DNA of 36,714 bases from Oscillospiraceae bacterium (GTDB lineage: Bacteria > Bacillota > Clostridia > Oscillospirales > Oscillospiraceae). The position numbers and the translations under genes were made by a program. Positions 15,772 through 24,232 of this stretch are shown one piece after another; position 1 is the stretch's first letter, and each line of letters begins with the position of its first letter. The DNA is taken from the NCBI GenBank assembly GCA_020025305.1, contig JAHHSG010000020.1, forward strand, positions 1-36,714, read 5' to 3'. The notes under the pieces were generated by a model, which did no database searches, was not told the DNA's origin, and saw nothing but the letters and a program-made list of their open reading frames with translations.

Positions 15772-16464
15772 TTATTGGTTGTTCTTGTTGTTCAGCTTTC
15801 CTAGATAGCGATAAATGCTGGCCTCTGAGCTGTGGAGTTCATGGGCCACATAGCTGACAGAGCCCTTCAAAAGGAATACGCCTTTGCGGTTGAGAATGTC
15901 CATAATCTCCATTTTCTCGTCCTGCGTCAAACGGTTTACATCCACAGGATAGGAGGAGATCACGGCAGAGACAATGCTGGCCGTAGCCCCGGCGATGGAA
16001 GTAGGAAAGGTAGAGGGCACATCATCCGCCTCGTTATTATCGGCGATGAGACTGGTGCCGCTTTCGGTCCGGGGGAGCATCATCGTGCCGCAAAGATCCA
16101 GCACGTTTCTGGCCAGATTTTCATAGCGGCTGGAATCGAAGTTAATACATAAAAGCCCCACCAGTTCTCCGCTGGCATCTCGGATAAACATGCTGTTGGA
16201 GCACATTTCCTTCCCATTGGCGGCGGTGCTGGCAAAGCGCAGCACGTAGTCCTGGGTGGTATACATATTGCCGGCTATAAATTCCAGCATTTTGTTGCTC
16301 AGCGGGGAGCCCAAATGGCGACCCGTCAGTTCGCCGTTGGCAATGGCGATGATCTGGTTGGAATCATCGTTCAGTTCGTGCAGAGCCACTTCATAATCTT
16401 GCCCCAAAATGTGCCCTAAAAACTCGACGATTTGAGAATAATGTCGTTTCAACTCCAAATCCAT
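15772..16464 (-). CDS. YheO-like PAS-domain transcriptional regulator
   Basis: A 230-residue one-component regulator. Residues 1-120 form a YheO-type PAS-like sensor: LGQDYEVALHELNDDSNQIIAIANGELTGR, then SNSMFIRDASGELVGLLCINFD. Residues about 165-225 form the C-terminal HTH_22 DNA-binding domain (TQDEKMEIMDILNRKGVFLLKG and SSEASIYRYLGKL). A Ser/Thr/Ala-rich linker joins them. The ATG at 16464 follows GAGGAGG by nine bases; the frame is open further upstream without a site. Related proteins regulate amino-acid catabolism genes such as those for D-amino acids. Here it precedes homoserine dehydrogenase, so control of aspartate-family synthesis is a reasonable inference. Candidate operator repeats lie in its leader and promoter. 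Confidence 0.88.
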   Translation of the reverse strand: MDLELKRHYSQIVEFLGHILGQDYEVALHELNDDSNQIIAIANGELTGRHLGSPLSNKMLEFIAGNMYTTQDYVLRFASTAANGKEMCSNSMFIRDASGELVGLLCINFDSSRYENLARNVLDLCGTMMLPRTESGTSLIADNNEADDVPSTFPTSIAGATASIVSAVISSYPVDVNRLTQDEKMEIMDILNRKGVFLLKGSVSYVAHELHSSEASIYRYLGKLNNKNNQ

Positions 16465-16480
16465 ATGTAAAAACCTCCTC

Positions 16481-16583
16481 TTCCACAACTTACCGTGGGA
16501 AATAAACCATGATAATGATTTATTATAACAGAGACGGAAAAATAAATCTACCAATGCAGTAATTTCATGTAAAGATTTCCCAC
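16481..16583 (-). promoter_or_regulatory. Promoter and candidate operator repeats of the YheO-hom unit
   Basis: A perfect -10 (TATAAT on the minus strand) lies at 16522-16527 with only a weak -35. Around it are three copies of one motif: TTCCAC at 16481-16486, its inverted partner GTGGGAAAT at 16495-16503, and ATTTCCCAC at 16575-16583. The outer two are a perfect 9-bp inverted repeat 71 bp apart, flanking the promoter, as expected for a looping or dual-site repressor. Protein binding is inferred. Confidence 0.4.
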
Positions 16584-16613
16584 AACAACTTGCAAAGCTT
16601 CGCCGTTCTCATG

Positions 16614-16645
16614 AAAAAAGAGAGGACACCCCAGGGTGTCCTCTC
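16614..16645 (-). terminator. Intrinsic terminator of asnS
   Basis: Stem GAGAGGACACC / GGTGTCCTCTC with a 4-nt loop, followed on the minus strand by a T6 tract. It lies 16 bp past the asnS stop codon. Confidence 0.92.
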
Positions 16646-16660
16646 CACAACTGCTGTTTC

Positions 16661-18055
16661 TTAGAATTCGGCGTTGCCCACAGTGCGGGGATGCAGCTCC
16701 ACGTCACGGATGTTGCTCACGCCGGTCAAGTACATCACCATGCGCTCAAAGCCAAGACCGAAGCCTGCGTGGCGGCAGCTGCCATAGCGCCGCAGATCAC
16801 AGTACCACCAGTAATCCTCCGGGGTCATGCCCAGCTCACGAATACGGCTCTCCAGCAGGTCCAGACGCTCTTCGCGCTGACTGCCGCCAATGATCTCGCC
16901 GATGCCGGGAACGAGGCAGTCAGCGGCTGCCACAGTCTTGCCGTCATCATTCAGACGCATATAGAAGGCCTTGATCTCCTTAGGATAGTCGGTGACAAAC
17001 AGGGGCTTTTTAAAGACCTGCTCGGTGAGGTAGCGCTCATGCTCGGTTTGGAGGTCGGTACCCCACTGCACCGTATAGTCAAACTTATCATTGACTTTCT
17101 GGAGGATTTCCACCGCCTCGGTGTAGGTGATGCGGCCGAAATCGGAGGAAGCTACGTGCTCCAGACGCTCTTTGAGGCCCTTATCCACAAAGGAGTTGAA
17201 GAAGTTGATCTCGTCGGGGCAGCGCTCCAGCACACGGCGGATGATGAATTTCACCATTTGCTCCATGACTTCCAAATTGCCGTCCAGATCGCAGAAAGCC
17301 ATCTCCGGCTCGATCATCCAGAACTCAGCGGCGTGGCGCTGTGTATTGGAGTTCTCCGCGCGGAAAGTGGGGCCGAAAGTATAGACGTTGCCGAAAGCCA
17401 TGGCGAAGTTCTCCGCATTGAGCTGGCCGGACACAGTGAGGCTGGTTTTCTTGCCGAAGAAGTCCTGCGTATAGTCCACAGAACCATCGTCCTTGCGGGG
17501 AATATTGTCCAAATCCAGTGTCGTTACCTGGAACATCTCGCCGGCACCTTCACAGTCGCTGCCGGTAATGATGGGGGTGTTGACATACACAAAGCCGCGC
17601 TGCTGGAAAAACTCATGGACGGCATAGGCAGCTACGGAACGGACGCGGAACGTGGCAGAGAAGAGGTTGGTGCGGGGACGCAGATGCTGAATGGTACGCA
17701 GGAACTCCACGCTGTGACGCTTCTTCTGCAGGGGGTAGTCGGGGGTGGACTTGCCCTCCACCTCGATAGTATGGGCTTTCAGCTCGAGAGGCTGCTTGGC
17801 ATCCGGGGTCAGTACCACTGTGCCGGTGACCAGCAGGGCCGCGCCCACATTTTGGCCGGCGATCTCCTTATAGTTGGCAAGCTCCTCAGAGCTCATGACC
17901 ACCTGCAGATTCTTGAAGCAGGACCCGTCGTTGAGCTCGATGAAGCCAAAGGTTTTCATATCACGGATGGTACGAGCCCACCCGCCCACGGTCACACGCT
18001 GACCGCCCAGTGTCTCGGCGTCGGCGAAAATCGCCGCAATTTTTGTCAAGTTCAT
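16661..18055 (-). CDS. asnS: Asparaginyl-tRNA synthetase
   Basis: Class IIb aminoacyl-tRNA synthetase that charges tRNA-Asn. The N-terminal OB-fold anticodon-binding domain (VTVGGWARTIRDMKTFGFIELNDGS, about residues 20-44) is followed by the class II core: TRTIQHLRPRTNLFSATFRVRS-like motif 1 region near 125-145, FGPTFRAENSNTQRHAAEFWMIE motif 2 near 232-254, and C-terminal motif 3 GFGLGFERMVMYLTG. The 464-residue length matches AsnRS rather than AspRS. The frame opens at a GTG (18064), but the ATG at 18055 sits five bases from AGGTGA and is preferred. The promoter TTGTAA-17-TATAAT lies at 18119-18147. The leader of about 55 nt is too short for a T-box. Confidence 0.97.
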   Translation of the reverse strand: MNLTKIAAIFADAETLGGQRVTVGGWARTIRDMKTFGFIELNDGSCFKNLQVVMSSEELANYKEIAGQNVGAALLVTGTVVLTPDAKQPLELKAHTIEVEGKSTPDYPLQKKRHSVEFLRTIQHLRPRTNLFSATFRVRSVAAYAVHEFFQQRGFVYVNTPIITGSDCEGAGEMFQVTTLDLDNIPRKDDGSVDYTQDFFGKKTSLTVSGQLNAENFAMAFGNVYTFGPTFRAENSNTQRHAAEFWMIEPEMAFCDLDGNLEVMEQMVKFIIRRVLERCPDEINFFNSFVDKGLKERLEHVASSDFGRITYTEAVEILQKVNDKFDYTVQWGTDLQTEHERYLTEQVFKKPLFVTDYPKEIKAFYMRLNDDGKTVAAADCLVPGIGEIIGGSQREERLDLLESRIRELGMTPEDYWWYCDLRRYGSCRHAGFGLGFERMVMYLTGVSNIRDVELHPRTVGNAEF

Positions 18056-18118
18056 GTCATTCACCTGTTGTTTCGTATTTTTACCGTCTATGGCGGCAGG
18101 TATCTACAGTAGTTTTAT

Positions 18119-18147
18119 ATTATAGCCCTTTTCTTGTGTATTTACAA
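18119..18147 (-). promoter_or_regulatory. Sigma-A promoter of asnS
   Basis: On the minus strand TTGTAA (18142-18147), 17-bp spacer, perfect TATAAT (18119-18124). Confidence 0.7.
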
Positions 18148-18157
18148 GGGAAATGTC

Positions 18158-18196
18158 TTGACAACGGCGCAAAAAGCTATATAATAAACAATTGTT
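18158..18196 (+). promoter_or_regulatory. Consensus promoter and palindromic operator of the pseudouridine unit
   Basis: Both hexamers are perfect: TTGACA (18158-18163) and TATAAT (18180-18185), with a 16-bp spacer. Directly after the -10, covering the expected start of transcription, is a perfect 10-bp palindrome AACAATTGTT at 18187-18196. A strong promoter with a palindrome at +1 suggests tight repression, possibly by the winged helix of the gene it drives. The promoter is back to back with that of asnS. Confidence 0.7.
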
Positions 18197-18229
18197 AATG
18201 ATACAAACTTTTGCTTATGAGGTGCAGTT

Positions 18230-19321
18230 ATGACCCAGCGTGAACGACAGATCCTGCGATGGATCGAGGAGAACCCGCTGATCTCCCAGCAGGAACTGGC
18301 AGAGCGGGCGGGGATCAGCCGCTCCGGTGCGGCGGTACATATCTCCCATCTGATGAAAAAAGGATATATCACTGGGAAGGGCTACATTGTCCACACTGCG
18401 CCCTATGTGACGGTGGTAGGCGGGGCCAATATGGATATCGGCGGACGCCCTATGGAGGCACTGATCCATCGGGACTCCAACCCCGGACATGTGCGCATGA
18501 GTCTTGGCGGTGTGGGGCGGAACATTGCCCACAACATGAGTTTGCTGGGCGTGGATGTACGGCTGCTGACTGCGTTTGGTGACGATCTTTATGCCCAGAA
18601 GCTGACCGCCAGCTGCGGTGAGCTGGGGATTGATATTTCCGCCTCGCCGGTGATTCCCGGAGGGCATACATCCACCTATCTCTTTATCAATGATGCCCAG
18701 GGGGACATGGCGCTGGCGGTGTCAGACATGGAGATATGCAAGGAAATTTCTCCTGCGTTGCTGGAGAGCCGTCGGACGCTGCTGGATGGCAGCCAGCTGG
18801 TGGTGGTGGACACCAACATTCCACAAGAGAGTATTTGCTGGTTGGCTGAGCACTGTCGTGCCCCGCTTTTTGTAGATCCGGTTTCTACAACGAAAGCCGA
18901 GAAGCTGCGGCGTGTACTGGGAAAACTCCACACGCTCAAGCCCAACCGCATGGAGGCCGAATTGCTCTCGGGCGTACAGATCACCGATGAGGAAAGCCTT
19001 GCCAAAGCGGCACAGGGTTTGCTGCATACGGGATTGCAGAGGGTATTCATCTCCTTGGGCGGGGAAGGCGTCTATGCTGCTGACCGGGAAGGGCATGCAG
19101 TGCATCTGCCGGTGCTGCCGGCGCAGATGCAAAGTACCACCGGCTGCGGGGATGCCTTTATGAGCGCTCTGGTCTGGGCTTATCTGCGGGGGGAAGATCT
19201 CCGGGAGAGTGCTATGGCGGGGCTTGCGGCCGCAGCCATTGCCATGGAGAGCACAGAGACCATCAACAGCGCCATGAGCGAGGAGAAGCTGGCGGCGCGA
19301 GCCGGTCTTACGGAAAAATGA
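18230..19321 (+). CDS. psuK: Pseudouridine kinase with N-terminal winged helix-turn-helix
   Basis: A 363-residue fusion. Residues 1-55 form a winged HTH (RQILRWIEENPLISQQELAE then SRSGAAVHISHLMKKG, ending KGYIVH). Residues 60-360 are a PfkB/ribokinase-fold kinase with the GGVGRNIAHNMSLLG signature (about 87-101) and the catalytic motif TTGCGDAFMSA, in which Asp308 is the general base. It most likely phosphorylates pseudouridine to pseudouridine 5'-phosphate, because the next gene is the glycosidase PsuG, 32 bp downstream. HTH-fused PfkB proteins of this kind (YeiI-like) are known, and the fusion suggests that it also acts as a local regulator. GAGGTG lies five bases before the ATG. Substrate is from context; the fold is certain. 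Confidence 0.9.
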   Translation: MTQRERQILRWIEENPLISQQELAERAGISRSGAAVHISHLMKKGYITGKGYIVHTAPYVTVVGGANMDIGGRPMEALIHRDSNPGHVRMSLGGVGRNIAHNMSLLGVDVRLLTAFGDDLYAQKLTASCGELGIDISASPVIPGGHTSTYLFINDAQGDMALAVSDMEICKEISPALLESRRTLLDGSQLVVVDTNIPQESICWLAEHCRAPLFVDPVSTTKAEKLRRVLGKLHTLKPNRMEAELLSGVQITDEESLAKAAQGLLHTGLQRVFISLGGEGVYAADREGHAVHLPVLPAQMQSTTGCGDAFMSALVWAYLRGEDLRESAMAGLAAAAIAMESTETINSAMSEEKLAARAGLTEK

Positions 19322-19356
19322 AATAAACAAACATCGAAGGATTATAGGAGGAAATG

Positions 19357-20283
19357 ATGATGCTGAATAAGTACTTGGACATTGCACCGGAAGTGAAGAA
19401 GGCTCTGGACGAGGGTCGTCCCGTGGTGGCACTGGAGTCCACGATCATCTCCCACGGTATGCCTTATCCTCAGAATGTGGAGACGGCACTGCAGGTGGAG
19501 AAGATTATTCGTGAGTGCGGCGCTACCCCTGCCACCATCGCCATCATTGGCGGGCGCCTAAAAGCCGGCCTCAACGAGAGTGAGATCGATTATCTGGGTA
19601 AGACCGGTGCCGGTGTCACGAAGGCCAGCCGCCGTGACCTGCCTGTGTTGGTAGCCCGCAAGGCCGATGGTGCCACCACCGTGACCACCACCATGATGAT
19701 TGCTGCTATGGCTGGCATCAAGATCTTCGCTACCGGCGGTATCGGCGGCGTGCATCGTGGTGCTGAGACCACCATGGATATCTCTGCCGATCTGGAGGAG
19801 CTGGCACAGACCCCTGTGATGGTGGTGTGCGCCGGTGCCAAGTCCATTCTGGATCTTGGATTGACGCTGGAGTATCTGGAGACAAAGGGTGTCACCGTGT
19901 TGGGCTACGGCACCGATGAGCTGCCTGCCTTCTATACCCGTAAGAGCGGCTTCGGCGTGGATTATCGCATGGATACGCCCACGCAGCTGGCAGAGGCTTT
20001 TCATGTCAAGCAGGAGCTGGGACTCAAGGGCGGTATGCTGGTGACCAACCCCATTCCTGAGGAGTATTCCATGGATCATGAGGTGATCAACAAGGCCATT
20101 GACGATGCTGTGGCTGAGGCAGCGGAAAAAGGCATTCACGGCAAGGAGACCACGCCGTTCCTGCTGGCTAAAATCAAGGAACTCACCGGTGGAGACTCTC
20201 TGGATTCCAACATTCAGCTGGTGTACAACAACGCCCGATTGGCCGCTGCAACGGCCTGTGAGCTGAGCCGTCTGGAGAAGTAA
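19357..20283 (+). CDS. psuG: Pseudouridine-5'-phosphate glycosidase
   Basis: Splits pseudouridine 5'-phosphate into uracil and ribose 5-phosphate, completing pseudouridine breakdown. The 308-residue sequence carries the family blocks VALESTIISHGMPYPQN (about 24-40), GAGVTKASRRDLP (83-95), the Mn-binding ATGGIGGVHRGAETTMDISADL region (125-146) with His and Asp ligands, and VVCAGAKSILDLGLTLEYLE, whose Lys is the Schiff-base residue in the family. Three ATG codons follow each other after AGGAGG; spacing of 2, 5 and 8 bases favours the second or third, and I use the second. It is cotranscribed with the kinase and followed by its own terminator. Confidence 0.96.
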   Translation: MMLNKYLDIAPEVKKALDEGRPVVALESTIISHGMPYPQNVETALQVEKIIRECGATPATIAIIGGRLKAGLNESEIDYLGKTGAGVTKASRRDLPVLVARKADGATTVTTTMMIAAMAGIKIFATGGIGGVHRGAETTMDISADLEELAQTPVMVVCAGAKSILDLGLTLEYLETKGVTVLGYGTDELPAFYTRKSGFGVDYRMDTPTQLAEAFHVKQELGLKGGMLVTNPIPEEYSMDHEVINKAIDDAVAEAAEKGIHGKETTPFLLAKIKELTGGDSLDSNIQLVYNNARLAAATACELSRLEK

Positions 20284-20294
20284 GCTGTTATCAG

Positions 20295-20330
20295 GAACCA
20301 CCCTCGTCCATGGCGGGGGTGGTTCTTTTT
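20295..20330 (+). terminator. Intrinsic terminator of the pseudouridine operon
   Basis: Stem GAACCACCC / GGGTGGTTC followed by T5, 11 bp after the psuG stop codon. Confidence 0.88.
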
Positions 20331-20387
20331 GTGGTGGAAAAAGTGGGATGGCTGTGGTATCCTGTGGATAAAAAGGAGGCGCTTTTT

Positions 20388-20693
20388 ATGGCTGAACGAG
20401 TCACGGCCTTTTTCCTCTCACCGGCCGGTTGGTTGACCGTGTATCTGGTAGTGATGAATCTGGTGACCTTTGCCGTCTATGGGGTGGATAAGTGGAAAGC
20501 ACGGCGGCAGCGGTACCGTGTGCCGGAAAAGACACTTTTCCTTCTGGCGATCGCTGGCGGCAGTATCGGAGCGCTGGCAGGAATGCACCTGTTCCACCAC
20601 AAGATACGGCACTGGTATTTTCGCTGCGGCATTCCGCTGATCCTCATCTTCCAGATCGTGCTGCCCCTGCTGGCGGTGCATTTGATGCGCTGA
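20388..20693 (+). CDS. DUF1294 membrane protein
   Basis: A 101-residue protein with two or three membrane spans. The DUF1294 signature is clear: VYGVDKWKARRQRYRVPEKT (about residues 33-52), then LLAIAGGSIGALAGMHLFHHKIRHWYF. In other bacteria the domain is often fused to a cold-shock domain; here it is free-standing. Function unknown. AAGGAGG lies eight bases before the ATG at 20388. The region before it contains the psuG terminator, so this gene should have its own promoter, which I could not identify with confidence. Confidence 0.88.
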   Translation: MAERVTAFFLSPAGWLTVYLVVMNLVTFAVYGVDKWKARRQRYRVPEKTLFLLAIAGGSIGALAGMHLFHHKIRHWYFRCGIPLILIFQIVLPLLAVHLMR

Positions 20694-20741
20694 GAGGAAT
20701 ACAAATAGTTATTTTCCAAAAGAATATTGCATATTGTACAT

Positions 20742-20777
20742 AAAAACGGGGCTTCTCCATGGGAGAAGCCCCGTTTT
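20742..20777. terminator. Bidirectional intrinsic terminator
   Basis: A stem of about 16 bp (AAAACGGGGCTTCTCC / GGAGAAGCCCCGTTTT) with a 3-nt loop and A/T tracts on both sides, between convergent genes. Confidence 0.94.
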
Positions 20778-20791
20778 CAGATATGAGAGGG

Positions 20792-23700
20792 TCAGTCCAC
20801 GGATTTCATAGACTCCACCATATTGATCCGTTTGAGGCGGAAGTGCATGGCGAAGTTCACCAGGAAAGAGAAGAGAAACGTCAGCAGTGCTGAAAAAAGG
20901 AAGCTGGTCAACTGGATATGCCGGGCGAACATCATGGTGTCCGCCTCTGCGGTGGTGACCACAAAGCGAAGGAATACCGCACCCAACCCAAGGCCTGCGG
21001 CCGTTCCCACGATGGAGAGAATGACGCTTTCACGGAAGATATAGGCCGATACTTCACCGTCGTAGAAGCCCAGTACTTTCAATGTGGCAATCTCCCGCGT
21101 GCGTTCTGTGATATTCACATTGGAGAGGTTATAGAGCACAACGAAAGCCAGCAGTCCCGCCGAAACAATAAGCACGGCCACCACATAGCTGAGGTTATCC
21201 GTGAGATAGGTGGCCTGCGAGAGCATATCGCTGCTGGAAGTCACCATCTGTACGGCGGTATCGGACAGGAGCTCCTCTTGCAGCTGCCGTGTGTCGGAAG
21301 GATCGGCAGTGTGGAGGATCACGGAATTGTAAACCGGAGCCTTGCCGAAAATCTGCTGATAGTAACTCTCAGAGAGGTAGAGGAAGTGCTGGGTGTAGTT
21401 CTCCGTCACGGCGGAAATGGTGATCTCATAGACGTGCTGATCGCTGTCCCGCAGGGAGAGCGTGCTGCCGGGAGAGAGGTGGAGCATGGAGGCCAGCTTT
21501 TCCGTCACCACAGCGCCATCATGGCCCACCTCAATGGGTGTACTGGAGGTGCGGTTTTGGAGACTGATATAGTTGGCCAGCTGGCTGGTATCCTTGGCAA
21601 CTACCAGATTGACCTCATGGCTCTTGCCGGGGGCATTGGTGTGAAGAATTTCACGGCTCTGGAACTGCCAATCCGCCACCATCTCGTGCTCGTCCAGAAA
21701 AGCCGCCAGCGCATCACGGTCAGCCGACTGTTGTGAGGAATAGCCCGCCAGAAGATCATAGTGGAATACGTTGTGAAACTGGTTTTCCACCATTTTGCTG
21801 AGCGCATCCTGTAAACCAAAGCCGGTGAGCACCAGTGCCGAAGAGCCCGCGATACCGAAAATAGTCATGAGCACACGCTTTTTATAGCGGAAGATGTTGC
21901 GTGCGGTGACCTTGTAACTGAAGGACAACCGACGCCACAGGGGGCGGATATACTCCAGCGGGATGCGCTTGCCGGCAGGCGGGGCCTTGGGGCGCATGAT
22001 GGAGGCGGGGGTTTCCTTCAAAACGCTGCGGCACACCACAAAGGTGACCATGGCGACGCACAGGAGAGAAACCACCGTGCAGGCAATGGCCATAGGCATA
22101 TGGAAGGGTGTCTGAGGATCGGGCAGGTCGTACATCATGCCGTAGGCATTGATGATCACCGTGGGGAAAATGCGGAAGCCGGCCAAAAGCCCCACAATGC
22201 AGCCAAGGCCGGTGGCGCTGAGGGAGTAGATCATATACTTGCGGTGGATGGCGCTGTTGCTGTAGCCAAGCGCCTTAAAGGTGCCGATCTCCGTGCGGTG
22301 CTCCTCAACCATGCGGGCCAGGGTGGTCAGACATACCAGAGAGGCTACCGCTAGGAAGAACACGGGAAATACGGTGGAGAGGCTGTCCATGCGGTCGGAG
22401 TCGTTGGAGAACCCGGCAAAGCCGAGACAGCTCTCGGTGCGGTCATTGATGAACCACTCAGCGGGCTGGAGATCCGCCAGAGTGCGCTGGGCAGTGGCCA
22501 GCTTTCGCTCCGCCTGTGCCAGCTCTGCCTCGCCGTCTGCAATTTTTTGGCGTGCCTCCGCCTCTTGCCGAAGGTATTCCGCCTCCCCCTCGCTCAGCTG
22601 TATTTGACCGCTTTCCAGTTCGTTCTGGGCGTTGTCCAGCGCCTGTTGTCCGGCACTTTCGGACTGCTGCAGCTGTGCCTTGCCGGCATCCAGCTTGGCC
22701 TGTGCCGCATCCAGCTCTGCCTGAAAGGCATCCAGCTGTGCTTTGGCGGCATCTAACTGGGGACGGGCGGCCTCCAGTTGCGCACGGCCTTGGGACACCT
22801 GCGCCACGGCATCATCCCGATAGGCGGTCAGGGCCGCGTGGGCGGCGGCTACCCGCTCGGGGGTGGCGGTGGAATAGGGGGCGCCATCGTACATCATGTC
22901 ACCAAAGCCCAGAGAGTTGCCGTCTGCATCGGTGAACCCGTTCATGGTGGGCGTGATGGAGGTGGCGGCATATTGAAGGGCCGCATGACCGGCGGCGGTG
23001 GATGTGTCCATGTGTTCCATGGCGGAGAGCTGGGGATGGAGCAGGGCGTAGGAGGCGTTGAGCAGGGACACCTGCTGCTCGGCCTCCGTGACGGCGGCCT
23101 CGTTGGCATCGAACTCCGCCCGGCCTGCCTGATATTGGGCAAGATAGCTTTCGTACTGTGCCCTGCCCTGATCGAGAGACTTCTGTCCGGAGGAGAGCTC
23201 GCCCCGGGCGGAGGAGATCTCCTGCTGGAAGGTGCTTTTTCCCTGTTCATACGCACTGCGGCCCGCCTCCAGATCCTTGCGGGCTGCCTCTAGCTCCGCT
23301 TTGGCATTGGCCAGCTGCGCTTTGGCATTGGCCAGCTGCGCACGGCCTTCGTCAATCTGGGCTTGCCCATCGGCAATGTTATGGCTGAGATAAGTGCGCA
23401 TTTCATCCATCCGGGGCATGGAACGCTGCTGTGCCACTGTTTCCAATGCACGTTTGAGAGGCTCCAGAGAGGAAAGATAGCCCTCGTCATAGCAGGCAAA
23501 TGCCCGGGCAGGGGCATAGGTGATGGCCAGCTGGGTATAAAAAGCAGCGGTGAAATTCTCTGCCGGGACGTAAATGTAGGCATCCAGTGAACCGTCGCCC
23601 ACGGTAGTGGTGCCGCGGCGTGACATATCCGTATAGAGGGGCGAGTTGACAACCCCCACAACCGTGAACTCCGTGTTTCTAAGAGCATCGGATAATTCTT

Positions 23701-24190
23701 CGCCTTTGACGGTGGAGCGGAGTGTCAGGGTGGAACCTACGGAGAAGCCGTATTCCGTCATGATATTCTCGTCGATGACACACTCATCCTCATACCATGG
23801 CAGCCGCCCCTCTAAAAGGCGCAGGCGATTGAGGTAAGCGTCGTTGTTTTCGTCGGTGTTCTCCGGCAGGGAGAGCACCCGGGTAAGAAAGTTGTCAGAG
23901 CAGACAGCCATGCAGTCGAGAAAATAGCTGCCCTGCGCCTGCTGTACGCCGTCGAGCTGGCGGACAGCCTCCAGATCTTTCTCCGAGAAGCCCAGCGTGG
24001 AGATGATTTGGATGTCCTGGGCGTTGCTCTCACGATAGTACTTGTCGGCGGTCAGGCGCATATCGCTTCCCGAGGCGGAAAGACCGGCAAAAAAGGCCAC
24101 GCCGATGGCGATAATGAGCAAGATGGAGCAGTACCGGCTCAGCGAGCGGCGGATGGTGCGGAGAATATCTTTGGCAGTGGCGCGATGCAT
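20792..24190 (-). CDS. ABC transporter permease, FtsX-like with large extracellular coiled coil
   Basis: A 1132-residue MacB/FtsX-type permease. The first transmembrane span (about residues 20-42) is followed by an extracytoplasmic MacB-like region. Then come two long alanine/glutamine-rich coiled-coil blocks (about 270-375 and 463-577) built from repeated AQLDAAKAQLDA-like units. The first FtsX domain has spans near 600-627, 653-673 and 697-720. A further span at about 770-793, a second periplasmic-type domain and a second FtsX domain (997-1023, 1048-1075, 1093-1117) complete it. This plan belongs to mechanotransmission-type exporters of Gram-positives rather than uptake systems. The cargo is unknown. 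The frame begins at a GTG, but the ATG at 24190 is eight bases from GAGG and is preferred. It follows its ATPase gene by 42 bp. Confidence 0.92.
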   Translation of the reverse strand: MHRATAKDILRTIRRSLSRYCSILLIIAIGVAFFAGLSASGSDMRLTADKYYRESNAQDIQIISTLGFSEKDLEAVRQLDGVQQAQGSYFLDCMAVCSDNFLTRVLSLPENTDENNDAYLNRLRLLEGRLPWYEDECVIDENIMTEYGFSVGSTLTLRSTVKGEELSDALRNTEFTVVGVVNSPLYTDMSRRGTTTVGDGSLDAYIYVPAENFTAAFYTQLAITYAPARAFACYDEGYLSSLEPLKRALETVAQQRSMPRMDEMRTYLSHNIADGQAQIDEGRAQLANAKAQLANAKAELEAARKDLEAGRSAYEQGKSTFQQEISSARGELSSGQKSLDQGRAQYESYLAQYQAGRAEFDANEAAVTEAEQQVSLLNASYALLHPQLSAMEHMDTSTAAGHAALQYAATSITPTMNGFTDADGNSLGFGDMMYDGAPYSTATPERVAAAHAALTAYRDDAVAQVSQGRAQLEAARPQLDAAKAQLDAFQAELDAAQAKLDAGKAQLQQSESAGQQALDNAQNELESGQIQLSEGEAEYLRQEAEARQKIADGEAELAQAERKLATAQRTLADLQPAEWFINDRTESCLGFAGFSNDSDRMDSLSTVFPVFFLAVASLVCLTTLARMVEEHRTEIGTFKALGYSNSAIHRKYMIYSLSATGLGCIVGLLAGFRIFPTVIINAYGMMYDLPDPQTPFHMPMAIACTVVSLLCVAMVTFVVCRSVLKETPASIMRPKAPPAGKRIPLEYIRPLWRRLSFSYKVTARNIFRYKKRVLMTIFGIAGSSALVLTGFGLQDALSKMVENQFHNVFHYDLLAGYSSQQSADRDALAAFLDEHEMVADWQFQSREILHTNAPGKSHEVNLVVAKDTSQLANYISLQNRTSSTPIEVGHDGAVVTEKLASMLHLSPGSTLSLRDSDQHVYEITISAVTENYTQHFLYLSESYYQQIFGKAPVYNSVILHTADPSDTRQLQEELLSDTAVQMVTSSSDMLSQATYLTDNLSYVVAVLIVSAGLLAFVVLYNLSNVNITERTREIATLKVLGFYDGEVSAYIFRESVILSIVGTAAGLGLGAVFLRFVVTTAEADTMMFARHIQLTSFLFSALLTFLFSFLVNFAMHFRLKRINMVESMKSVD
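23298..23339 (-). repeat. Perfect 21-bp tandem duplication in the permease coiled coil
   Basis: Two identical adjacent 21-bp units (23298-23318 and 23319-23339) encode AQLANAK twice. Being in frame and a multiple of seven codons, the duplication adds exactly one heptad to the coiled coil. Perfect identity at the DNA level points to a recent event or slippage-prone sequence. Confidence 0.95.
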
Positions 24191-24232
24191 GCCGGACACC
24201 TCTTTTCAAATCAAATATCTTAGGCAGATGTA

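Noticed and set aside
16691..18112. A 473-codon plus-strand frame opposite asnS
   Set aside because: Shadow of asnS, which has complete class II motifs; no ribosome site.
18056..18229. T-box leader before asnS
   Set aside because: The promoter at 18119-18147 leaves only about 55 nt of leader, too short, and no AGGGUGG-type T-box sequence is seen.
20792..24190. Two fused or frameshifted permease genes
   Set aside because: The frame is continuous and the two-FtsX-domain layout with an intervening coiled coil is a known permease plan.
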